A stretch of 64,000 nucleotides of DNA. It comes from an uncultured Nitrospira sp. (GTDB lineage Bacteria > Nitrospirota > Nitrospiria > Nitrospirales > Nitrospiraceae). Shown piece by piece: positions 1 through 8,836 of this stretch; within the stretch, counting starts at the first letter, position 1, and every line of letters starts with the position of its first letter. Both the position numbers and the translations under genes were made by a program. The notes beneath the pieces were generated by a model that saw nothing but the letters and a program-made list of their open reading frames with translations, was not told the origin of the DNA and made no database searches. The stretch is from positions 42,607 to 106,606 of the forward strand of contig CABVRW010000002.1 in the NCBI GenBank assembly GCA_902500785.1, read 5' to 3'.

Positions 1-1452
1 CCCTACGTATACCTCTCCGACGGCGGGCACTTCGAAAATCTCGGCTTGTACGAAATGGTCTTGCGCCGCTGTCACTGCATTCTCGTCGTGGACGCGGGCT
101 GCGACCCCCACCTGACCTTCGAGGATCTCGGCAACGCCATCCGCAAAATCCGCATCGACCTGGGAATCGACATCGAATTGAATCTCGACCAGATCAAGCG
201 GCAGGCCGGCGCCACAACCAGCAACCGCCACCACGCCATCGGGATCATTCGCTACGACAAAGTGGACACGAACGCCACCGCCGGGACCCTGCTCTACCTC
301 AAACCTTCGCTGACCGGGAATGAGCCATCGGACATCCAGGACTATGCCGCGCGCCATCCCTCCTTTCCGCACGAACCGACCTCCGACCAGTTTTTCGATG
401 AAGCCCAGTTCGAATCCTATCGCCGCCTGGGCGAGCACATCACCCAGCAGGTCCTACGCCCCGCGATTCACCGAAGCGAGCAGGACTTTTCGTCGCTCTG
501 TCATGCGCTCCGCTCACACTGGGTGACGACCCCGCCGGGGATGCGGGAATCCTTCCTCGGCGAAACCAACGATCTGAAAGATCTCGAACGTCTGCTGCGG
601 GACGACCCGGATTTGCTCCGCTACGACTTGGAAATCTATCCCGAGCTTCGCTCCGTATTCGGTGTCGATCCGGGGAACATCGCCGTCAATCCGCGGGCCG
701 CGCTGCATACCTGCAATCTGCAAATCCAGCTCATGGAGCAGGTGCACCTGGCCGTGAATCTCGATGAGTTCCATAGTCATGCGCTCAATCGCGGCTGGAT
801 GAACCTGTTCCGGCGCTGGACCTCCGCTGACACGTTCCGCCGCTTCTGGCCCACACTCTGCGGGATGTATAGCCAACAGTTCGCCCGGTTTGCCGACGAA
901 CACTTGAATCTCTCACTCGACGGCGTCGTGGTCCTCGAATCGATGGGAACCACGAGCGACCTCACATCGCTGTTCCGGGACCTGTCCATCGAATGGGCCT
1001 CCGTACCGGACTATGCGCAGACGTTTCTGCAAGCCCTGACGCGACCGCTGCCATTGGAAGAAGTGACCGACCATGCCCCGCGCCTCGCATCTTGGCAGAT
1101 GCGGCTGCCTGCAAGCGACGCACAAGCCAACCCGGTCCGCCGGGGCGAAATCCTGGCGGTCGTCACCGCCACGCGACTGTCCGTGAGCGAACACCGGCTC
1201 GCATTGCATGGATGGGTTCGGCCCGCCTATCGAGGCCTCGGCCTCGGCCATCGTTTGTTCGGCGCGGCCATGGCTGAACTCATGGAGGCATACCACGGCC
1301 ACATCCTGACCGTCGATTTAGGGCCCGACAATCCCAGCTGGGCGGGCACCTCCATTCGCAATGTCGGCTGGCTTCGATTCTACGAGCGGCTGGGGTTTAC
1401 GCGGGATCGCTCGGATCCGACACGTTTTCAGATGACACGCCTGCTCACGTAG
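1..1452 (+). CDS. Patatin-like protein with C-terminal GNAT domain (5' partial)
   Basis: The reading frame is open at base 1, so only the last 483 residues are visible. The first residues hold a patatin-type DGG motif (SDGGHFENLG); in this family the Asp pairs with an upstream nucleophilic Ser, here outside the window. The next 160 residues match the usual tail of membrane-associated patatin-like proteins (PHEPTSDQFFDEAQFESYRRL). The last 110 or so residues look like a GNAT N-acyltransferase, with the acetyl-CoA loop RPAYRGLGLGHRLF followed by a typical YERLGF end. The middle part (about residues 170-370) is unassigned. Lipid acyl hydrolysis plus acyl transfer is plausible but inferred. It converges with the HerA-like gene, with about 40 bp between the stops. 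Confidence 0.7.
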   Translation, partial: PYVYLSDGGHFENLGLYEMVLRRCHCILVVDAGCDPHLTFEDLGNAIRKIRIDLGIDIELNLDQIKRQAGATTSNRHHAIGIIRYDKVDTNATAGTLLYLKPSLTGNEPSDIQDYAARHPSFPHEPTSDQFFDEAQFESYRRLGEHITQQVLRPAIHRSEQDFSSLCHALRSHWVTTPPGMRESFLGETNDLKDLERLLRDDPDLLRYDLEIYPELRSVFGVDPGNIAVNPRAALHTCNLQIQLMEQVHLAVNLDEFHSHALNRGWMNLFRRWTSADTFRRFWPTLCGMYSQQFARFADEHLNLSLDGVVVLESMGTTSDLTSLFRDLSIEWASVPDYAQTFLQALTRPLPLEEVTDHAPRLASWQMRLPASDAQANPVRRGEILAVVTATRLSVSEHRLALHGWVRPAYRGLGLGHRLFGAAMAELMEAYHGHILTVDLGPDNPSWAGTSIRNVGWLRFYERLGFTRDRSDPTRFQMTRLLT

Positions 1453-1494
1453 CGGACCGCGAGCCTGCCTCATGCAACCCCGCAACGTGAGGAC

Positions 1495-3987
1495 TCAGCA
1501 CCAGGCAGGCGTCTGTGTCCCTGCCTCAGTCCGCCACTGCGGCACCCAGGCGAGGGCCACGAGCTTGATCGTGATATTTGACTTGGTGGGTCGTAACGAC
1601 AGGCTGTCCAATTTTTCCGTGAGAGGATCGGTTGCCGCGGCCAGCGCGTCGGCTTCGGCCTTGAATTCCGTCTCAAGCGTCGCCGACTGTTGCTGCAAGG
1701 CCGCCACGTTGTCCTCGGCCTGACTGACGTCTTGTGACTCTTTCATCACACGACCGGCCCCGCGGATCGCCGTGGTCGCCTTGCCGATATTGCCGGCACT
1801 GATCGTCTTCCGTCCGAGAAACGCCCCCAGGATCGTGGCCCCGACGGAGATCGCCGCCTGAAACTGGCTGCTGCGTGATTCAGCCTGCTGTCGGTCCACC
1901 ATCTGCTCGGCGCGCCGAATGCGATCCTGCAACGCGGCGATCTTGGGCGCATACTTTTTCCGTAACGCCTCGCTCTGCTGATCACGCTGTTCCCGACCGG
2001 CCTGTTGAAGCCGCACACGAAAGTCACGTTCGGACTCGCCGGGCATCGACATCGCTTTCGTGCTCGGACTGCGAAACAAGTCGACCTGTCGCGTCCGAAA
2101 CAGCCAGCCGGACAAATCGGTCTTCCAGCCGTCATACTGCCGGGCCTTGCCGGCCGCAGCCGCGAGGGCGCCGAATTGGGCCACGCTCGCTGGGTCGCGC
2201 TCGAGGTCTGAGAGAGCCACGTCTGCGACCATCGCATGCTCCCAGTCCACCGGCACGGGGCCGTCGGTAATGGGAGCCAACAGGGTGATGGGCTCCGTCA
2301 CATCGACCGCGGCCTTGCTGTCCGCAACCCGCACCTCAGCCACCCCCAACACCATCGGCTGATAGACGAGGCTCTGACCCTCCGGTTGTCGCCCCCGTAC
2401 CGGCACAAAATATTGCGGCACCTCAGGTGGCAACAGGGGACGTTGGGACTGGTGGGATGCGGACGCGGTCACGGCTGCGCCTTCTGATCTGCCTGCCTCC
2501 ACGGGCACCCCTCGCTTGAGAGGGTCCATCAGTTGCTTGATTTGCGTCCGCGTGAGGGGGCCACGGAGGTAGGAGAGCGTCCAGCGGGTCTGAAACACTT
2601 CCGGCGCATCTTCATGCACATTGTTCAAGAGGAACACGCGGTTCCCGAGTCCGGCCAGCAGCTGCTCCATCTGCTGACGATCGAATCTCTTGCCGCTGCT
2701 GGCAGCCGCGCCTTCCAACCCCTCTATCACGCGGGCCTTGTCGCGCTCCGTCTGCAAGCGGCCGATAAACCAAGTGCCGGTATTGGCAAGGCCCTTGTAA
2801 TCGAGATCGACCGGGTTCTGCGTGGCCAGCACGACGCCCAGCCCGAAGGCGCGCGCCTGCTTGAGCAATGTCAGCAACGGCGCTTTCGACGGAGGATTGG
2901 CGACAGGGGGAAAGTACCCGAAAATCTCATCCATATAGAGAAGGGCGCGCAGACTCGTGGTGCCCGATTGGGCACGCACCCATCCCACAATCTGGTTCAG
3001 AAGCAAGGACACGAAGAACATACGCTCGGCATCGTTCAAATGGGCGATGGAAAAAATCGCGATGCGCGGTTTCCCCGAAGGCCCATAGAGCATCCGCCCG
3101 ACATCCAGCGCCTCTCCTTCCATCCAGGCGGCAAAGCCCGGAGCCGCCAGCAGATTATTCAATTGCATAGCCAAGGCAAACCGTTCCTTTGACGGGAAAA
3201 ACGATTCCACATCGAGCACCCCGACCTTGGCCATGGGAGGAGTTTGGATTTGATGAATGAGGCTCGCCAAATCGAGATCCTGCCCCTTCCGCCAGGCGCT
3301 GTCTAAAATCGACGACAGAAGAATATGGTCACGGCTCTGGATCGGGTCGGCCGGCAGACCGACGAGCCCCAATAGACTGATGACCGTCGTGCCGATACGT
3401 TCACGCAACAACTCGGCATCATCACGCATCTCCAGGGGGGGCGCCGCGAAGGATTTCAGAATCGATACCGGCAGACCGGCATTGCTTCCCGGTGTATACA
3501 CGACACGGTCTGCCGCATCCCGCAATTTCTGAATACGCTCTCCGCTCTGGCCCCACTCGCCGAGCCCCTTCTCCCACAATCCCGCCTGCTGCGCGGCAAA
3601 ATCTGCGGCGGATAGGCCTTTCTTGCGCGCGTCGTCCTCGTTGATCCAGGGCGCAAAGTCTTCGCCCCGGAGTTGAGGAAAGGTCAAGAGGAGGTTGGCG
3701 AGGTCTCCCTTCGGATCGATGACGATGGCAGGAATCCCGTCGATAGCGGCTTCTTCCAACAACCCGACGCAGAGGCCGGTCTTGCCGCTCCCGGTCATGC
3801 CCACGCAGACCGCGTGCGTCACCAGATCTTTCGAGTCGTAGAGCAACCAGCCGGGCTTGGCCTGCTTGGCAGCGAGATCATACGGACGGCCGAGGTAAAA
3901 GACCCCGAGTTTTTCGAAATCGTGTGCATTAGGCTGTTGGTCGTGTGTCGTGCCCTTGCGCGGCGACGGACGCTTCTTGCTCGACAT
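1495..3987 (-). CDS. HerA/VirB4-like P-loop ATPase (DUF853-type)
   Basis: This 830-residue cytosolic ATPase belongs to the HerA/FtsK group of motor proteins. Walker A (GMTGSGKTG) lies near residues 63-71 and Walker B (LLYMDEIFGYFP) near 359-370. An early segment (AIVIDPKGDLANLL) is typical of HerA-like and conjugative ATPases. The C-terminal 200 residues contain charged helical segments that are probably coiled coil, around a short GA-rich stretch. The start has GGGGGAG five bases upstream. HerA usually works with the nuclease NurA in DNA end processing, but no nurA lies nearby, so this is more likely the stand-alone bacterial subfamily of unknown role. Confidence 0.75.
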   Translation of the reverse strand: MSSKKRPSPRKGTTHDQQPNAHDFEKLGVFYLGRPYDLAAKQAKPGWLLYDSKDLVTHAVCVGMTGSGKTGLCVGLLEEAAIDGIPAIVIDPKGDLANLLLTFPQLRGEDFAPWINEDDARKKGLSAADFAAQQAGLWEKGLGEWGQSGERIQKLRDAADRVVYTPGSNAGLPVSILKSFAAPPLEMRDDAELLRERIGTTVISLLGLVGLPADPIQSRDHILLSSILDSAWRKGQDLDLASLIHQIQTPPMAKVGVLDVESFFPSKERFALAMQLNNLLAAPGFAAWMEGEALDVGRMLYGPSGKPRIAIFSIAHLNDAERMFFVSLLLNQIVGWVRAQSGTTSLRALLYMDEIFGYFPPVANPPSKAPLLTLLKQARAFGLGVVLATQNPVDLDYKGLANTGTWFIGRLQTERDKARVIEGLEGAAASSGKRFDRQQMEQLLAGLGNRVFLLNNVHEDAPEVFQTRWTLSYLRGPLTRTQIKQLMDPLKRGVPVEAGRSEGAAVTASASHQSQRPLLPPEVPQYFVPVRGRQPEGQSLVYQPMVLGVAEVRVADSKAAVDVTEPITLLAPITDGPVPVDWEHAMVADVALSDLERDPASVAQFGALAAAAGKARQYDGWKTDLSGWLFRTRQVDLFRSPSTKAMSMPGESERDFRVRLQQAGREQRDQQSEALRKKYAPKIAALQDRIRRAEQMVDRQQAESRSSQFQAAISVGATILGAFLGRKTISAGNIGKATTAIRGAGRVMKESQDVSQAEDNVAALQQQSATLETEFKAEADALAAATDPLTEKLDSLSLRPTKSNITIKLVALAWVPQWRTEAGTQTPAWC

Positions 3988-4222
3988 AGGCTCCCCCGGT
4001 CAGACAGAAATCATTGGTATGGCATGGCGAAAGACGGGTGCATTGTATGATCCGCTGACTGGCTCCGCAAGCGCCCTTCTCCGTTAGCCCTCCCGCGACG
4101 ACGCGGGTCATATGTCACCCAGGCTAGGGGTCTCACTAGTGCCGTTTACCGGGTGAAATTCATACAGTCACATCGACAGGTGGACCAAATTAGTACAGAT
4201 CAACAGAAGAGGGGGAGCCGTC

Positions 4223-4492
4223 ATGACAAGGTCTTGGGTATTCGGAGTCGCGCTGGTGCTCGCAGGCTGTGGACCGCACTACACCATTCCCAATTATGAG
4301 ACGAACGAAATAGAAAAAGTCATTTCGAGCGGCCGATCTCCTCAGGGTTGTATAGAAAACCTGAAGGAAGACGCCAAAGAACTCCGTGTCGACGTCCGAT
4401 TGGTCGATGTGCAGCACCTCCCTTCATCGGGGCCGATTTCCTGGATCTATTCGAACAGTTACACCTGCACGGGCAAGGTCTACAACAAATAA
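4223..4492 (+). CDS. Small putative lipoprotein
   Basis: This 89-residue protein starts with a short basic-hydrophobic leader and a lipobox (LVLAGC) whose Cys would be the lipidated residue, so it is probably anchored in the envelope. The mature part has two further Cys residues that could form a disulfide. I recognise no domain. A purine-rich stretch (AGAAGAGGGGG) precedes the ATG. The next gene starts 7 bp after its stop, so it may be the first gene of the polyene-type operon; it does not resemble a known pathway enzyme. Confidence 0.6.
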   Translation: MTRSWVFGVALVLAGCGPHYTIPNYETNEIEKVISSGRSPQGCIENLKEDAKELRVDVRLVDVQHLPSSGPISWIYSNSYTCTGKVYNK

Positions 4493-4499
4493 GGGATGG

Positions 4500-5327
4500 A
4501 TGGCCGTGAACAGCGCCACGATCAGCGCGCAAACAGGGGGAGCGAGGAATGACTCGACGGCGGCGACGCTCGACTCCCCTCTCACCCTGCGCTTTGTGTT
4601 GACGTTCGATGACGGCCCCCACGCCAACACCGCCCACGTGTTACGGCAACTGGCGCGCAACCCGGTGCAGCCGGATATCAAGGCAATCTTTTTCGTGCAG
4701 ACCAGACACCCGGGGGGCGGGGGGACGCCGGAAGGTCGCTCCATGCTTTCCATCGAACAGAGCGAAGGGCATCTATTGGGCCTGCACACCGGCACGTCGC
4801 GACATGTCAGCCATACCGGAATGTCATCCGTCGACCTCGATCGTTCTCTCCGCGACGGGAAAGAAGACCTCTATGGCATTACCGGTCGATTCCCCTTGCT
4901 GGTCAGGCCTCCCTATTGGCTATATAGCCCATCCACGCTGAATAGCTACGGACGACACAGACTCCACATGCTGTTGTCGGACCTGAAAGCCTTCGACGGA
5001 GTGAATTGGGGGAACCATCTGTTTCGACGATGGAATTTTCGGTCCCAACTGGCAGGCCTACGAACCCGGTTCATGCGGGATGGCCTGCCGGTGATGAATC
5101 ACACCATTCCCATCGTCGTGACGTTTCACGATACGAACGCCTATACGGCCGGCCATGTGAGTGAGTACCTCGGCCTGCTGATCGAAGAGGCCGGCCGATT
5201 GGGTCTCCCGCTGCACCACAAACCATTTTTTGACTCAACCCAAGACCTGTCGGAGGTCGGACTCCGGCGGGCCGTTCAGCACCCTACACTCTCTCATCGT
5301 CCCAACGTGCTCCTTGAGGCGCCGTAA
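4500..5327 (+). CDS. NodB-like polysaccharide deacetylase family protein
   Basis: At 275 residues this is a NodB-homology protein. Motif 1 is clear (LTFDDGPH, with the catalytic and metal-binding Asp pair), motif 3 is RPPYW, and a late FHDTN segment resembles the closing motif. The zinc-binding His motif is unusual: LHTGTSRHVSH instead of the common H-[ST]-x-x-H. ATG 4500 was chosen because the frame upstream overlaps the lipoprotein gene; GTG 4506 has better spacing to the AAGGG at 4491 and is a real alternative. No clear signal peptide is visible. It is 1 bp from the ACP gene, so it probably belongs to the operon. De-N-acetylation of a sugar attached by the downstream glycosyltransferase would fit, but this is inference. 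Confidence 0.7.
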   Translation: MAVNSATISAQTGGARNDSTAATLDSPLTLRFVLTFDDGPHANTAHVLRQLARNPVQPDIKAIFFVQTRHPGGGGTPEGRSMLSIEQSEGHLLGLHTGTSRHVSHTGMSSVDLDRSLRDGKEDLYGITGRFPLLVRPPYWLYSPSTLNSYGRHRLHMLLSDLKAFDGVNWGNHLFRRWNFRSQLAGLRTRFMRDGLPVMNHTIPIVVTFHDTNAYTAGHVSEYLGLLIEEAGRLGLPLHHKPFFDSTQDLSEVGLRRAVQHPTLSHRPNVLLEAP

Positions 5328-5328
5328 T

Positions 5329-5610
5329 ATGACAACGCCGTCAAAAACGAGTCTGGCTACCGAGAGCAATCTGGAACGGGATGTGGCGAAACTGCTCGTG
5401 GACTCGCTCCGATTGGAGATGCAGCCTGAGCACATCGACCCTTCCGCGGCTCTCTTCGGCGACGGGTTAGGCTTGGACTCGATCGACATGTTGGAGATCG
5501 CCCTGGTGGTATCCAAACGATATGGAGTCGAACTGCGCTCGGAAAATCGTGCAGCCTTCGGCTCGCTCCGGGCCTTAGCGGCCCACATTGCCGGGAACCG
5601 CACCAAATGA
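5329..5610 (+). CDS. Acyl carrier protein
   Basis: This 93-residue ACP carries growing acyl chains as thioesters on a 4'-phosphopantetheine arm. The attachment site is Ser51 in GLDSIDMLE, and the four-helix ACP layout and length are normal. It starts 1 bp after the deacetylase stop and overlaps the AMP-ligase start, so translation is probably coupled. Aryl-polyene clusters normally have two ACPs; only this one is present here. Confidence 0.9.
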   Translation: MTTPSKTSLATESNLERDVAKLLVDSLRLEMQPEHIDPSAALFGDGLGLDSIDMLEIALVVSKRYGVELRSENRAAFGSLRALAAHIAGNRTK

Positions 5611-7031
5611 TGCGTTCAATGGACAGCAGGACAGCCACAGCCCCTCCCGTCCGACGGGAGTATGGCCGCCGCCGCCCGGACCCATCCGTCTTCCCCTTGC
5701 TGACCCATCGATCACCCGGTGACACCGTGGCATGGCATCAGGACCGCGCCTACTCCAGGCAGGAATTCCTTCGATCGGTTCAGGCCCTGGCCTTACGGCT
5801 TCCGGCCAAACGATACGCGATCAACCTCTGTCGAAACCGATACCATTTTGCCGTGGGTTTCGCGGCTGCCTTGCTTGCCCGGCAAATCAGCCTCATGCCG
5901 ACCTGCCGCGCCGCCGAACCCCTGCAGCAACTGTCTCAACGGTATCCCGAGGCCTATCTCCTCACCGATCACGATGAGATCGAGAGCGGGTTGCCTCGGT
6001 TTATGATGACCGACGTCATCGAGGACGATGCGAGGCCCGCCGACAATCCGGCCATTCCGGCCGATCGGATCGCCGCCATTGTCTTCACTTCCGGCAGCAG
6101 CGGCATTCCCCGCGCCCACGCCAAGAGCTGGGGGTCCCTGGTCATGGGAGCCCAGGCACTCGGCAAGCAATTCGACCTGTCCACCAGTCCGAGCAGAATC
6201 GTCGTGGGCACTGTTCCCCCGCAGCATATGTACGGATTGGAAACGACGATCATGGTGCCGCTCCAGTTGGGCTGGAGTATTCACGCCGGCAACTCCGTGC
6301 TGCCTGCCGATATCAGAGCCGACCTTGAACGGCTGGCGACGCCGGCTTGGTTGATGACCACTCCTTTCCATCTCAAGGCGTATATCAGCGAGCGGGTGAA
6401 TTTGCCGGGTCTCGAAGGGATTATTTCCGCCACCATGCCCTTGAGCCGCTCACTCGCGCAGGAGGCCGAACGCCTCTGGCAGTCGCCCGTGCATGAAATA
6501 TACGGCTGTACGGAAGGCGGCATGCTGGCCTCCCGACGCGCGACGGCCGGAGACCTCTGGAGCCTCTGTCATAATTTGCGAATGAAACAGGAGGGGGACG
6601 TCAGCTGGGTGACCGGCGGACATGTGGGCGCATGGCTGCAATTGACGGACCGCATCCGCATCCACGACCGACGGGAATTCATCTTACTGGGTCCGAGTTA
6701 CGACCTGGTGAAGGTGGCCGGGAAGCGCGCTTCTTTGGCAGCGCTGAATGCCGCCCTGAACCGTGTGGAGGGGGTGTTGGACGGAGCGTTTTATTGGCCT
6801 GATCAAGGACGATCCGGACAGGGGCGATTGTGCGCCTTCGTGGTGGCGCCCGGGGTCACCCCGGCCGCCATCCTTGCCGATCTCCGCCGACGCATTGATC
6901 CGGTGTTCCTTCCTCGCCCGATTTACCTGGTCTCTTCATTGCCCAGAAACACCACAGGGAAGCTTCCTCATGAGCAGTTGGAAGCCTTCGCCGGCCGCAT
7001 CATGCATCCGGACCGACCGTTGCGAGGGTAA
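5607..7031 (+). CDS. AMP-dependent acyl/aryl ligase (ApeH-type)
   Basis: This 474-residue adenylate-forming enzyme probably activates a carboxylic acid starter and loads it on the ACP. The P-loop (FTSGSSGIPRAHAK) is at residues 160-173, the acyl-adenylate motif is IYGCTEGG near 300, and the C-terminal catalytic Lys lies in RNTTGKLP at about residue 452. It is shorter than CoA ligases (about 550 residues), as usual for the ligases of polyene pathways. The start ATG overlaps the ACP stop by 4 bp; a second ATG follows directly. The substrate is not evident from the sequence. Confidence 0.85.
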   Translation: MMRSMDSRTATAPPVRREYGRRRPDPSVFPLLTHRSPGDTVAWHQDRAYSRQEFLRSVQALALRLPAKRYAINLCRNRYHFAVGFAAALLARQISLMPTCRAAEPLQQLSQRYPEAYLLTDHDEIESGLPRFMMTDVIEDDARPADNPAIPADRIAAIVFTSGSSGIPRAHAKSWGSLVMGAQALGKQFDLSTSPSRIVVGTVPPQHMYGLETTIMVPLQLGWSIHAGNSVLPADIRADLERLATPAWLMTTPFHLKAYISERVNLPGLEGIISATMPLSRSLAQEAERLWQSPVHEIYGCTEGGMLASRRATAGDLWSLCHNLRMKQEGDVSWVTGGHVGAWLQLTDRIRIHDRREFILLGPSYDLVKVAGKRASLAALNAALNRVEGVLDGAFYWPDQGRSGQGRLCAFVVAPGVTPAAILADLRRRIDPVFLPRPIYLVSSLPRNTTGKLPHEQLEAFAGRIMHPDRPLRG

Positions 7032-7357
7032 TGATGGAACGAGAGGTGCGAGGATGTATCAGACCGGACCATCCCGCGCTGACCGGTCATTTCCCCGGCA
7101 ACCCCATCGTTCCCGGCGTGGTCCTCCTGACCGAACTCACAGCCGCGACGGAACAACTCCTTCACTGGATGCCGGGTCCGCTCGAACTGACCTCGGTCAA
7201 ATTCATACGCCTCCTGCGCCCAAACGAACCATTCACCATCCTCCTGACCGAACGAGTGGAAGGGGAAGTGTCCTTTACGGTCCTACGCGACCAGCTCCGC
7301 ATCGCGGCCGGCACCCTTCGACGATCCGAGCCGCGCGTCAGACAGGACCGGTCGTGA
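7031..7357 (+). CDS. 3-hydroxyacyl-ACP dehydratase, hotdog fold (ApeI/FabZ-like)
   Basis: A compact 108-residue single-hotdog protein with the FabA/FabZ signature GHFPGNPIVPGV, catalytic His20. It would dehydrate 3-hydroxyacyl-ACP to the trans-2-enoyl form; with no enoyl reductase in the cluster the product would stay conjugated. Its start overlaps the ligase stop by one base (TAATG) and its stop overlaps the next GTG start by four. Confidence 0.85.
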   Translation: MMEREVRGCIRPDHPALTGHFPGNPIVPGVVLLTELTAATEQLLHWMPGPLELTSVKFIRLLRPNEPFTILLTERVEGEVSFTVLRDQLRIAAGTLRRSEPRVRQDRS

Positions 7358-8268
7358 GCACGAGATGGCTCACCCAGCCGGAACGAGGCAACCGCGCCTT
7401 GATCCGGCTCATTACCTGGATGACCCTTCGGTTGGGACGGCCCGTGACGCGCTGCTTCCTGTACCCCATTTGCCTGTACTTCGTCCTGTTTTCCGGGGGA
7501 ACACAACGTATTTCGCGGGACTACTTACGACGCATTCTCGGGCGTCCGCCCCACTGGCGTGACGTCTTTCGTCATTACCATGCCTTTGCCTCGACCATTC
7601 ATGATCGGGTCTATCTGCTGTCAGGACGGCATGGCTACTTCGATATTCATATCGAAGGCGCCACGACGCTTCAGACGGTTCTCCAACAGAAACGCGGGTG
7701 CATTCTGTTGGGCTCCCATCTCGGAAGTTTCGAAGTGCTGCGCGCACATGGCCTGTTCGCCCAGCAGTTACCGATCAGCGTGGTCATGCATGAAGCGGCG
7801 GCGTCCAACCTGAATGCGGTGCTGCATAGTCTTCATCCTGAGATTCGCGAGCGAATCATTCCGCCCGGCACGGCAAATACGATGCTCGCGGTCAAGGAAC
7901 GGCTGGACCGAGGGGAACTGATCGGCATCCTCGGGGACCGCGTGTTGGGCGATGAACGGACGACGACCTGTGAGTTTCTCGGCGAGCCCCGATTGTTTCC
8001 CGAAGGGCCATTTTTGCTGGCGGGGTTGCTCCAAGTCCCGATCGTGATGTTTTTCGGTCTGTACCAGGGAGGCAAGCAGTACGACATTCATTTCGAGTTG
8101 CTCACCAGTTCCATCTCCCTGAACCGTGACCGGAGGTCGGAGGAGCTTCGCCCCTGGATCGAGCGGTATGTGAGTCGCTTGGAACATTACTGCCGACTGT
8201 CTCCTTACAACTGGTTTAATTTTTATGACATGCCAGACGACGTGGGTTCGTCCCCTTCTCATGTGTAG
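7354..8268 (+). CDS. LpxL/HtrB-type lysophospholipid acyltransferase
   Basis: This 304-residue membrane-associated acyltransferase has the HX4E catalytic motif in SHLGSFE (His122, Glu127) and a hydrophobic N-terminal segment near residues 34-48. GTG 7354 is chosen because it overlaps the dehydratase stop by 4 bp, the arrangement used throughout this operon; the open frame reaches further upstream only inside the ligase gene. In aryl-polyene loci such enzymes attach the finished chain to a lipid or glycolipid anchor. It is followed by a carrier and an exporter, consistent with that role. Confidence 0.8.
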   Translation: MSTRWLTQPERGNRALIRLITWMTLRLGRPVTRCFLYPICLYFVLFSGGTQRISRDYLRRILGRPPHWRDVFRHYHAFASTIHDRVYLLSGRHGYFDIHIEGATTLQTVLQQKRGCILLGSHLGSFEVLRAHGLFAQQLPISVVMHEAAASNLNAVLHSLHPEIRERIIPPGTANTMLAVKERLDRGELIGILGDRVLGDERTTTCEFLGEPRLFPEGPFLLAGLLQVPIVMFFGLYQGGKQYDIHFELLTSSISLNRDRRSEELRPWIERYVSRLEHYCRLSPYNWFNFYDMPDDVGSSPSHV

Positions 8269-8836
8269 CCTCCTCTGCGGTCCTCTGGCTTGGTCGGCCG
8301 CCGCTGCCGGCGAGCAGCGCGATTCGCAACCGAGGGACGTACCCAGCCTGATGACCATGATGGCGAAGGTCGCATCCCGTGAGGATCCCTTTACCGAAAC
8401 CAAGACCGTGGCGATGCTGATCCGACCATTGGTCCTGAAAGGCACCCTGGCCTATACCCGTCCGGACCGCGTGGAAAAACATGTCCTTCAACCCTATGAG
8501 GAGCACCTCGTCGTGCAGGGCGACCACCTCACTCTCTCCAATCAGGAGGGCACGAAACGCATTGCGGTCAAGAGCCATCCCTTGATCTGGTCGTTCGTCG
8601 AGGCCATTCGCGCCAGCCTGGCCGGTGAAGTCGCCGTCCTGCGACAGCTGTACCACATCAAGTTCCAAAGTACCGAAGCGGGCTGGACCTTGACGCTCCG
8701 CCCATTGGATCGGCAGGCGGCCGAACACCTCACCTCCATTACCCTCACGGGCCATGGAGATCACCTCAATACGGTCGACATACGGGAGGCCGGGGGTGAT
8801 CGGTCACTGATGCAGATCCATGAGCCGACATCGTGA
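8225..8836 (+). CDS. LolA-like outer-membrane carrier protein
   Basis: This 203-residue periplasmic protein has a signal peptide ending around AWSAAAAG and a body typical of LolA-related proteins in polyene clusters (about 180 residues, with FTETKTVAMLIRPLVLKG as the first beta-strands). It probably moves a hydrophobic product or its lipid anchor across the periplasm. ATG 8225 gives a 44-bp overlap with the acyltransferase; ATG 8261 would reduce it to 8 bp but removes the only basic residue before the hydrophobic core, so 8225 is preferred. Confidence 0.75.
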   Translation: MTCQTTWVRPLLMCSLLCGPLAWSAAAAGEQRDSQPRDVPSLMTMMAKVASREDPFTETKTVAMLIRPLVLKGTLAYTRPDRVEKHVLQPYEEHLVVQGDHLTLSNQEGTKRIAVKSHPLIWSFVEAIRASLAGEVAVLRQLYHIKFQSTEAGWTLTLRPLDRQAAEHLTSITLTGHGDHLNTVDIREAGGDRSLMQIHEPTS

